Under the pieces are notes generated by a model. The model did not search any database and had not been told where the DNA came from. It worked only from the letters and a program-made list of their open reading frames with translations. From Stenotrophomonas maltophilia (GTDB taxonomy: Bacteria; Pseudomonadota; Gammaproteobacteria; Xanthomonadales; Xanthomonadaceae), in NCBI GenBank assembly GCA_002387845.1, contig DGLB01000048.1, positions 1-64,000 on the forward strand: 64,000 nucleotides of DNA, written 5' to 3'. The position numbers and the translations under genes are program-made. How positions within the stretch are numbered: position 1 is the stretch's first letter; the number at the start of each line of letters is the position of its first letter. Shown piece after piece: positions 42,166 to 49,210 of this stretch.

Positions 42166-42699
42166 TCAGATCGATTCGTCCACCTTGCGCACCAGCTGCC
42201 AGCATGGCTTGCGGGCAAAGTAGTACGACTGCTGGTCGCTGGTGTCGGGGGAACGGAACTGCACCTTCATGCTGCCGTCGGGCTGCGCGGTGGTGGTGAT
42301 CTCGCGTTCCTTGCTGCGCGGCGAGGCCGGATCCGGCATGACCGGCCATTCCACTTCGGCCAGGGGAATCTGCTTCACCACCTGCGCCGGTTCGGGGTCT
42401 GCCGTCACATCCACGTATTCGCTGACCAGCGGGTCGGCGGTCGCCTTTTCCTGCAGCGCGATCTCCGCACCGAAATGCGGCAGGAACACGTCGAATTCGG
42501 GGTGCGGGCAGTTGGCCTGGGTGTCAGCGGCAGTAGTCTGGACGGGGGCCGCCGGAGATGCGGGTTCGGGTGCAGCGGCCGTCATTGGAGCCGGTGCAGC
42601 GACCTCGGGCGCGGGGACGGGGGCGGCATCGGGCTTGCAGCCGGCCAGAAGAACGCTCAGCGACAAGGCGAGCAGCGTCATGTGACGAAGATGGGACAA
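42166..42699 (-). CDS. Second lipoprotein of the effector module
   Basis: 177 residues from a TTG start (MSHLRHMTLLALSLSVLLAGC) preceded by AGGAGG at 5-bp spacing; the internal ATG six codons later lacks such a site. The lipobox is LAGC. An Ala/Pro-rich linker of about 45 residues follows, then a globular domain with paired Cys (CPHPEFDVFLPHFG and KPCWQLVRKVDESI). Only 22 bp separate it from the next lipoprotein gene. It is a second candidate immunity protein, or a paralogue against another effector. Confidence 0.68.
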   Translation of the reverse strand: MSHLRHMTLLALSLSVLLAGCKPDAAPVPAPEVAAPAPMTAAAPEPASPAAPVQTTAADTQANCPHPEFDVFLPHFGAEIALQEKATADPLVSEYVDVTADPEPAQVVKQIPLAEVEWPVMPDPASPRSKEREITTTAQPDGSMKVQFRSPDTSDQQSYYFARKPCWQLVRKVDESI

Positions 42700-42818
42700 C
42701 GGATCCTCCTGATTCGTGTCGGGCGCACACAACGTCTGCGCCGGGTGGCGTAGCATAACGGTGCGCCAATAGCATGGCGTTCACGGCACACCCACATGAG
42801 CCGGGCAGCCACTCAAAT

Positions 42819-42834
42819 CGTGATGTACGTCACA
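42819..42834. promoter_or_regulatory. CRP/Clp-like site upstream of the VOC gene
   Basis: CGTGATGTACGTCACA has GTGA-N6-TCAC symmetry, one base from the ideal TGTGA-N6-TCACA, and lies 74 bp before the VOC start. Confidence 0.4.
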
Positions 42835-42907
42835 GTTCCAGGGCGCATCAAGGGGTTCTTCGCCCGACGCCCCCGGGTGCGCCCTTCCAGAATGTCAGGG
42901 TTTTGAC

Positions 42908-43576
42908 ATGCGTCTCAGGCAACTCACGCTGCCGGTTTCAGACATCGCCGGGGTCGGCGCGTACTTCAGCAAGGTCCTGCAGTTGCCGGTGGACGGCGAC
43001 GCCGTGCAGATCGGCTGGACCCGGCTGCGGTTGCGGGCCGCCGGCACCGACCCGGTGGGCGGCGTGCACCTGGCCTTCAACGTGCCGGCCAACCGCTTCG
43101 CCGTGGCAACCGACTGGCTGCTGGCGCGCGCGCCGTTGCAGCGCAATGCCAGCGGCCAGGCCCACTTCACCTTTGGCGATGCCTGGGCGTCGGAGTCGAT
43201 CTACTTCGAAGGCCCGGATGGGCTGATCCTGGAATTGATCGGCCGCCGACGCCTGGCAGCCTCGGACCGCAGCGGCCCGTTCCATGGCAGCGAACTGACG
43301 TGTGTAAGCGAGGTCGGGCTGCCCGTTGCTGATGTGGCTGCGCTGCATGCCCAGGCCGAGGCAGCACTGGGGCTGAAGCCCCTCAGCCCGCCCACGCCGC
43401 ACTTTGCGGCACTGGGCGACGACGAGGGGCTGCTGATCGTGGTCGATGCCACCCGCGCGTGGTTTCCCGAGCAGAAGGTGCTGCCGAATGCGCAGGGCGT
43501 CGAGGTCACCGTGAGCGACGCGTCCGCGGGCGAACTTGAAGATCGCGCACAGGGTTGGCGGGTGGTGTCGCCTTGA
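42908..43576 (+). CDS. VOC-superfamily (glyoxalase/dioxygenase fold) protein
   Basis: 222 residues with two VOC-like halves: LRQLTLPVSDIAGVGAYFSKVLQLPV...SIYFEGPDGLILELIGRR and LTCVSEVGLPVADVAALHAQAEAALGL...DDEGLLIVV. Metal-binding positions are weak: the expected His at the start of the first strand is absent, while Glu in ILELIG is kept. It could be a binding protein of the glyoxalase/bleomycin-resistance fold. A strong GAAGGCCCCGC hairpin follows the gene. Confidence 0.8.
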   Translation: MRLRQLTLPVSDIAGVGAYFSKVLQLPVDGDAVQIGWTRLRLRAAGTDPVGGVHLAFNVPANRFAVATDWLLARAPLQRNASGQAHFTFGDAWASESIYFEGPDGLILELIGRRRLAASDRSGPFHGSELTCVSEVGLPVADVAALHAQAEAALGLKPLSPPTPHFAALGDDEGLLIVVDATRAWFPEQKVLPNAQGVEVTVSDASAGELEDRAQGWRVVSP

Positions 43577-43580
43577 GCGC

Positions 43581-43606
43581 GAAGGCCCCGCCGAAGCGGG
43601 GCCTTC
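43581..43606. terminator. Strong bidirectional hairpin after the VOC gene
   Basis: GAAGGCCCCGC-CGAA-GCGGGGCCTTC, an 11-bp perfect stem with a CGAA tetraloop, lies between the converging VOC and Gln-rich genes. There is no long T-run on either side. Confidence 0.6.
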
Positions 43607-43630
43607 ATGAGCCGGTACAGTCGCCAGCCG

Positions 43631-43780
43631 TCACTCTTCCTCGTCCTGCCAGTTGCCGCCCTGCTGCTGGTTCTGGCTGCGCTGCTGTTCCTGCTGCTGT
43701 TGCTGTTGCTGCTGGCCGCGCCCCTCCTGCTGCGGGTCCTTCTGGTTCTGCTGGGAATTCTGGTTACGCTGCTGGCCCAT
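43631..43780 (-). CDS. Small Gln/Asn-rich disordered protein
   Basis: 49 residues starting MGQQRNQNSQQNQKDPQQEG, with GGAGA at -10. Nearly half the residues are Gln, with a run of eight, and it ends in acidic DEEE. There is no hydrophobic segment. It is probably a soluble, intrinsically disordered stress-type protein. The opposite strand reads as a poly-leucine frame, which I regard as the shadow. Confidence 0.6.
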   Translation of the reverse strand: MGQQRNQNSQQNQKDPQQEGRGQQQQQQQQEQQRSQNQQQGGNWQDEEE

Positions 43781-44207
43781 GTCGGTCTCCGGATGCCGCG
43801 TGCGGAATGCCGCGGTCGAGGTGACTGTGTGCAGCGCGAGGTTAACGTTGTGTGGCAGTTTCCCGACGAAAACGTCAATGCTGCGGCGCGTGCGCCGGCA
43901 AGTACTTCTGCTGCAAGAAGATTGGCCTGCGCGCGGCCTGTTTGTGCCAAGGCGTAATGTCCTCATGCCGTATCACACACAAGCCGCAGTTACCTGGATG
44001 AACAGGAGGCTGCCGCGTCGCATTTGAACCGCGACTGCGCATCGCGCGAAAACTGGCTCGAGTGCGACGCGCAGCCCAGCAGAAAGCAGTCCGCTGATCG
44101 CAGATCATCCACGAGGTAACGCGGCTTCCGCAGCGCTGCCGGACAAAAATCACGCACCATTCGAATGGTGCGGTTTTTCTCTATTGACGGGCGTGTTCAC
44201 CGCACGC
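43781..44207. other. 427-bp intergenic region before the type I-like operon
   Basis: No confident gene. The last part holds a near-ideal terminator (44153-44178), so a short transcript could end just before the operon. Small open frames here (for example from 43964) lack ribosome-binding sites. Confidence 0.4.
44153..44178 (+). terminator. Rho-independent terminator upstream of the type I-like operon
   Basis: CGCACCATTC followed by its inverse GAATGGTGCG forms a perfect 20-base palindrome; G and TTTTT follow on the plus strand. AAAAAT on the other side could make it bidirectional. It would insulate the operon from upstream transcripts. Confidence 0.7.
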
Positions 44208-44819
44208 ATGTTCCGCCGCATGAACGCATTTACCAGCACCCTGCTTCTGGCCGATGTGGCGCACGTGCGCCAGGGCCACGCCTTCCGTGGCGCTATCCCG
44301 GTCGTTACCGACGGGCCGGTTCGTGTCATCCAACTGAAGAATCTGACCTCGCCGGAGACGCTGTCCCCGGAGTCCCTGCTGCGCACCCGGCTCCCGCCAC
44401 GCAACACGCCGCACTACGTCCAGCACAATGACATCCTGCTGGCCAATCGCGGCACCCGTCCTGTTGCCACCCTGCTGGAGCATCCACCTGCGCACACGAT
44501 CTGCAGCCCGCATCTGTATGTCGTCCAGGTCACCGCGACCGACCTGCTGCTGCCGGCATTTCTGGCCTGGCAGCTCAATCATGCGGACGTGCAGCGCCAA
44601 CTGCGCCGGCAGTCGGCCGGGTCGCGCCAGCACAGCGTGCGCAAGTCCGCCATCGAGCAACTCCAGCTGCGCATTCCATCGCGCGCAACGCAGCAGCGCA
44701 TCGTCTCGGTCACCCATGCCCTGCAACGCACGCGCAGCAAAGTCGACGAACTGATGCAGGCGCGCGACGCCGAGATCACGGCGTTGGCCGAGCGCATGAT
44801 CCAGGGGCGCGCAGCATGA
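44208..44819 (+). CDS. HsdS-like half-size DNA specificity protein
   Basis: 203 residues from the ATG of MFRRMNAFTSTLLLADVAHVRQGHAFRG; an ATG four codons later and a TTG at 44184 are alternatives. It has one target-recognition domain: LADVAHVRQGHAFRG, VRVIQLKNLTSPETL, QHNDILLANRGTRPVATLL, and the end signature SAGSRQHSVRKSAIEQLQLRIPSRATQQRIV. One coiled-coil helix follows (THALQRTRSKVDELMQARDAEITALAERM). Normal HsdS has two such units, about 400 residues, so a dimer would be needed for a bipartite site. This part looks intact. Its stop overlaps the M-like start (ATGA). Confidence 0.8.
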   Translation: MFRRMNAFTSTLLLADVAHVRQGHAFRGAIPVVTDGPVRVIQLKNLTSPETLSPESLLRTRLPPRNTPHYVQHNDILLANRGTRPVATLLEHPPAHTICSPHLYVVQVTATDLLLPAFLAWQLNHADVQRQLRRQSAGSRQHSVRKSAIEQLQLRIPSRATQQRIVSVTHALQRTRSKVDELMQARDAEITALAERMIQGRAA

Positions 44820-46351
44820 GTGAGGTCACCCTGCGCAGTGCGCGTGCCACGCTGGCGGCACTGAAGATGGCCCGTCGCTGCATGGAAGGTCAGGCGAGCG
44901 AGGAGGCCGCTACCCACCTGCTGCTCCTGCTGGTGCTGCTCAAGGTTGCCAGCGACGCACAGGCCGATCGCCGTGCACCGGGCTCCAGAGAGCCGGGCGA
45001 CCCCGGCGTGCCGGCTCCCGTGGGCGCGCGGGCACTGGAGGTTGTGGCCGCCACCGAGTTCGAACGCCTGGGTCGCGCGCCGTTGGACGGCCTGGCCGCT
45101 CGCGTACGCAACGTGTTGAATGCGTTCTGTCTGGACAACCGGCAGGCACTGGGCGAGGTGGCGGAGGTGCTGGATATCGCGTCCGGGCTTCCCGGTGACG
45201 CCGCCATGTACCGCGTGATCGAGCGGTTGCGCATTCCCGCGCTGGACTTCCGCGTGCGCAACGGCAACCATCGCCCCGACCTTGCCGAGGCCACCGACCA
45301 GATCCTCGGACAGGCACACGGCCGCCGCAGCCGCGAGGACGGCCTGCACGTGCCCGACGCGCTCGCCAGCATCATGGTGGCGCTGCTGGCCCCCCATGAT
45401 GGCGAGCATGTGTATGACCCGTCCTGTCATCACGGCAGCCTGCTGCTGGCGTGTGCACGCTGGGCACAGCACGAGCAGCCCGCAGCACGCCTGAGGCTGC
45501 ATGGACAGGATGCGGACCGGCGCAGCTGGGCCATGGCGCGCATGCGCTTCCTGCTGCATGGACAGGACGGAAACGGACTGGAGGCGACGGATCCGCTCGC
45601 CGACCTGGCGCACCTCTGCAGCGCCCCGCTGCGCCGACATGTGCAGGTCGCGGTATCGCGCCCGCCACTGACCCTGAGATGGGACAGCACACTGGGCGCA
45701 CTCGACATCCAGGGACGTTTCCAGCACGGTATCGCGCCGCGCCAATGGGCGCATATGGCGCTGATCCAGCACATGCGCGCGCAGCTGGACCCACAGCACG
45801 GACGCATGGCGGTGGTGGTGCCCAACGGCGTGCTGTTCCGCGCCGGCGACGAGGCCAACATCCGCCGTGCCCTGCTCGAGGCGAACGAGGTTGATCTGGT
45901 CATCAGCCTGCCCGAGCGCCTGTTCAAAGGCACCGCGATGTCCACTTCACTGGTGGTGCTGCGCAAGGCGCGCCGCGACCGGTCGGTGTGCTTCATCGAC
46001 ACGCGACCCCTGCTGCAGGCCGCAGGAAAAGGGGCACGTCTGGATGAAGGCATCGCCCGGCAGGTCATCGCGCTGAGTCAGCAGCGTTGCAGGGTGGCCG
46101 GCACCGCGCAGACCGTACCGGTGGCAGAGCTGCTGCATTCCGGGTCGGTGTTGACGGTGGCGCGCCACGTGCAGGCCGAAAGCGACGAAGTGGGCAGCGA
46201 CCCGGACACGCTGCGCGATACCCGCGTCCGGCTGCACCGGGAAGCGCAGGCAATGCTGCGCGAACTGGACGGTGAAGTGGATGCGATGGCGCGTGACGTC
46301 GCGCCACTTCGCATCGAATCCGGGGAGAAGACGACAACCCGCCTCGATTGA
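44816..46351 (+). CDS. HsdM-like protein with destroyed methyltransferase motifs
   Basis: 511 residues. The order matches HsdM: helical N-terminal domain; HVPDALASIMVALLAPHDGEHVYDPSCHHGSLLLACARW, where AdoMet motif I should be DPxCGSGG but reads DPSCHHGS (residues 201-208); LHGQDADRRSWAMARMRFLLHG, kept; and VAVSRPPLTLRWD, where the catalytic NPPF reads SRPPL (Arg282 for Asn). The later segment is well kept: GRMAVVVPNGVLFRAGDEANIRRALLEANEVDLVISLPERLFKGTAMSTSLVVLRK. Catalysis is therefore unlikely, though the fold and S/R-binding surfaces may persist. The frame is open and overlaps the S-like gene. Confidence 0.82.
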   Translation: MSEVTLRSARATLAALKMARRCMEGQASEEAATHLLLLLVLLKVASDAQADRRAPGSREPGDPGVPAPVGARALEVVAATEFERLGRAPLDGLAARVRNVLNAFCLDNRQALGEVAEVLDIASGLPGDAAMYRVIERLRIPALDFRVRNGNHRPDLAEATDQILGQAHGRRSREDGLHVPDALASIMVALLAPHDGEHVYDPSCHHGSLLLACARWAQHEQPAARLRLHGQDADRRSWAMARMRFLLHGQDGNGLEATDPLADLAHLCSAPLRRHVQVAVSRPPLTLRWDSTLGALDIQGRFQHGIAPRQWAHMALIQHMRAQLDPQHGRMAVVVPNGVLFRAGDEANIRRALLEANEVDLVISLPERLFKGTAMSTSLVVLRKARRDRSVCFIDTRPLLQAAGKGARLDEGIARQVIALSQQRCRVAGTAQTVPVAELLHSGSVLTVARHVQAESDEVGSDPDTLRDTRVRLHREAQAMLRELDGEVDAMARDVAPLRIESGEKTTTRLD

Positions 46352-46357
46352 AACTGC

Positions 46358-49210
46358 ATGATCCGGAATGATCCACACAAAAGTGGATTGGACATCTGCA
46401 TGAAGGGCCCTCGCCACGAAGATGCTGTTCGTCGTTCCGCTCTGGCCTGGCTGAAGCGCCTGGGCTGGAACCATCTCTCGTTTGATCAGTACCGGGCGTT
46501 TACCGGCCACCCGGAAAACGTGCTGCTCTCCGACCGGGTGCGCGCCATCGTGGGACGCTTCCGCTACGTCCACGCCGGCCGCCCCCTTCCCCTCCCGGAG
46601 GACACGGTGGAGGGCATCCTGCGCCACGTGGCCGAGGTGCAGTCTGGTGCTGCATGGCCAGCAGCCAGCGCGGCCACCCTGCACCTGCTGCACACCGGCG
46701 TCGCCGTTGAGCTGTCCCTTCCCGACGGCAGGCGCATCACCCACACCCTGCCGTTGATCGACTGGACGCATCCCAACCGCAACCATTGGGATGTGGCCGA
46801 TGACCTGCGCGGCTGCGGCTATTCGCGCGCGGACGGCGTGCGCGACCTGGTGTGTTTCGTCAACGGCATTCCCTTGGTCCTGATCGCCTGTGTAGAGCGT
46901 GACTCGCACCGGCACTGGGGTCGCATGCACCACGGCGCGAGCCATCTGCTGCAGTGCCTGCAGCCGACCGCGCTGGACCCGCTGCCGCGACAGGCACAGC
47001 TGCTCATCAGCCTGGACCGTCGCGGCGGCTGCCACGCCGGTGCAGGCATTCCCCTGCACGCGTGGACCCGCTGGCGGGAGGCGGACTGGAGCGCTCAGTC
47101 CGTGGCACAGCGACGCAACATCCCCATTCGTTCGTACGAAGGGCCGCCCGATGTTCCCCTGGGTGCACATGCGGAACTGCTATGCGGTCTGCTGACCCAC
47201 GGCCGTCTGCTGCGCCTGCTGCGCCATTTCCTGCTGTCGGCACCCGGAGTACCTCCCAAACTGGCGCGGGCCGGGCAGTTCTTTGCGGTCGAAGCCGCCC
47301 TGCAGCATCTTCGAGGCGTGATGCGCCACGGACGCAGCAGTGACGCCCAGGTCTGCCTGGCCCCGGGTTCCGGCCTGCAGCGCGCGCGCGAGTGGTTGGC
47401 CTTGGCGATGCAGGGCGACCTGACCGATGCAGCGTTTCGTCTGTTGATGCCCGTGCAGCAGGCCTCACGCTCGTTGCCCGCATGGGCACGCGGCCAGCGC
47501 GTGCCGGATCAACCTGCGGGCATCCGGCAGCTGCGCGCGTTCATTGATGCGGATGCACCGGCTCCGCTGGAGGTCTGCGTGCGTGTGCTGTTGCGCTGGG
47601 CGGCAGCCGCCCCCTCGACGGCATGCTCCGGACGCGGTGTGGTGCTGCTGCTGGATGCCGGTTTCTGGTCCCAGCCGGAGGCGTCACTGAACGCCCTGCG
47701 CCGCTGCCTGCCGGAGGCTGTCTGGATGACCTTCGCGCACGCACCGATCGCCATGGGCACCCTAGGGCCACAGCCGGGGACCGTCATCTACCCGTACCGG
47801 GAGGATGAGGCCATTGCAGATGGCGTGGTGGTGCCGGTGCTGTGCGGCCGACGTGATCCCCCGGGGCCGCCGACGGACGTCTGTGCCACCCGGATCGCCC
47901 GCCATTTCCGCAGCCGCGTTCTGGACCTGCAGCGTAACCTGCGTGCCACCGTATTGGTGGACACCATTGCGCAGGCGGAGCAGCTGCATGGCGCGTTCAC
48001 CCACGATGGACAGCTGCAGACGCGGATCCGGCACCTGGACGCGCGCGGTCACAGCCGCGAGCGCACGCCGGCCGTACCGTCCACGGACGTGCAGCTTGAA
48101 ATCTGCAGCGGTTCCCTGCCGGCGCTGCAGGAAACCCGGCTCGGCGTCGCCTATGTCGAGCGCGCGCTTTCGACCGTTGAGCATGCGCGCCTGTTGGGGC
48201 TGATCAACCAGCCGCATCCGGACAAGCATGTCGCGCTGCTGGTGCTGGGTTGCCCGGCGGCAGACGACAGGGCAGATGGTGGCGCGCCCCACCTCCTGCC
48301 TGCCGACGCACCGCAGAAGGCGCAGCGTCGGATCGACGCGTTGCTGCCGGATGCGTCGATGCAGGATTTCAGTGCCTGCCTGCACCACGTCATGCCGCGC
48401 TGGGAAGTCACGGCGATGGGCGAGGACCGCGATGCACATCGGCAGCGCCGCCACCTGCTGCGCCGACGCGTTACCCAACGGGGCCTGGCGTTGCAGCATG
48501 CCGCGCCGGCCGGGACCCGCCTGGACCCGGACCTCGACGGCGATGGGATGGCGCTGGCCCGGCACCACCTGCAGTTCCATGCGGAGGTGGATGAAGCGGC
48601 CGCCAGGGTGGCCATGGAAACCGCTCACTACAGCCTGGAGGACAGACGCGTGCGATGCTGGCTGCGCGACACGGCGCTGCAGGTGCGGGACGCAGCGCCA
48701 CGCTACGCGGCAGCCTCCGGGATGGATGACGCGCTGCGTGCATGCCACAGCTACGGGGAACTACGCGCTGCCCTGGAGCACCCCGGCGAGGAACCGGGGC
48801 GGGCAGAACTTGCACGGCGCGAACTACAGGGCATCCTGCGCGACCATCCGCAGCCTGCGACCCGGATCACCGCACTGGCGCAGTTCCGCGCGCGGCTGCC
48901 GGCGCTGCTTGGTCATGCCGGACCCGTGCAGCGTTCGCGGAGCCACCTGCTGCTGGAAGGGATCCTCGGCACCGGCGCAGGCCTTGAGAGCCAGGCACCG
49001 CTCATCCGACGGGTCGAGGCTACGGTCCGCTCTGCGCACCGGCTGCTCCCCGACGAACCGCAGCTGTTCCGCCAGCACCTGCGGGTCTGCCTGCGCTCCA
49101 CGCTCGAGCAGGCGTTTGGCACGATGCGCGCCGAGCTCATCCTGGATGCGCTGATCAGCCGTGCACCGTACTGGCCCCCGGCAGGTCAGGGCATGACCGG
49201 CGGCACGTAG
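46358..49210 (+). CDS. HsdR-like protein with nuclease and helicase motifs lost
   Basis: 950 residues, close to HsdR length. The N-terminal nuclease domain is recognisable (VLLSDRVRAIVGRF, LPLIDWTHPNRNHWDV, RDLVCFVNGIPLVLIACVER), but the E-x-K after PLVxI reads Ala177-Cys-Val179. In the motor, Walker A GSGK reads GSGL (residues 337-340), DEAH reads DAGF (433-436) and FTGTP reads FAHAP (459-463). The adjoining YREDEAIADGVVVPVL keeps the HsdR pattern. Motif VI arginines are also absent (ERALSTVEHARLLGLINQP). A C-terminal helical region of about 250 residues follows. No frameshift or stop is present. A start at 46400 (MKGPRHEDAV) is possible. The 3' end overlaps the converging transporter gene by 25 bp. 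Confidence 0.8.
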   Translation: MIRNDPHKSGLDICMKGPRHEDAVRRSALAWLKRLGWNHLSFDQYRAFTGHPENVLLSDRVRAIVGRFRYVHAGRPLPLPEDTVEGILRHVAEVQSGAAWPAASAATLHLLHTGVAVELSLPDGRRITHTLPLIDWTHPNRNHWDVADDLRGCGYSRADGVRDLVCFVNGIPLVLIACVERDSHRHWGRMHHGASHLLQCLQPTALDPLPRQAQLLISLDRRGGCHAGAGIPLHAWTRWREADWSAQSVAQRRNIPIRSYEGPPDVPLGAHAELLCGLLTHGRLLRLLRHFLLSAPGVPPKLARAGQFFAVEAALQHLRGVMRHGRSSDAQVCLAPGSGLQRAREWLALAMQGDLTDAAFRLLMPVQQASRSLPAWARGQRVPDQPAGIRQLRAFIDADAPAPLEVCVRVLLRWAAAAPSTACSGRGVVLLLDAGFWSQPEASLNALRRCLPEAVWMTFAHAPIAMGTLGPQPGTVIYPYREDEAIADGVVVPVLCGRRDPPGPPTDVCATRIARHFRSRVLDLQRNLRATVLVDTIAQAEQLHGAFTHDGQLQTRIRHLDARGHSRERTPAVPSTDVQLEICSGSLPALQETRLGVAYVERALSTVEHARLLGLINQPHPDKHVALLVLGCPAADDRADGGAPHLLPADAPQKAQRRIDALLPDASMQDFSACLHHVMPRWEVTAMGEDRDAHRQRRHLLRRRVTQRGLALQHAAPAGTRLDPDLDGDGMALARHHLQFHAEVDEAAARVAMETAHYSLEDRRVRCWLRDTALQVRDAAPRYAAASGMDDALRACHSYGELRAALEHPGEEPGRAELARRELQGILRDHPQPATRITALAQFRARLPALLGHAGPVQRSRSHLLLEGILGTGAGLESQAPLIRRVEATVRSAHRLLPDEPQLFRQHLRVCLRSTLEQAFGTMRAELILDALISRAPYWPPAGQGMTGGT

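Noticed and set aside
43607..43957. Poly-leucine membrane peptide frame on the plus strand
   Set aside because: It is the complement of the Gln-rich gene, which has the better start and ribosome-binding site.
44816..49210. Working type I restriction-modification system
   Set aside because: Order and fold fit, but methyltransferase, ATPase and nuclease motifs are all altered, so a functional label would mislead.
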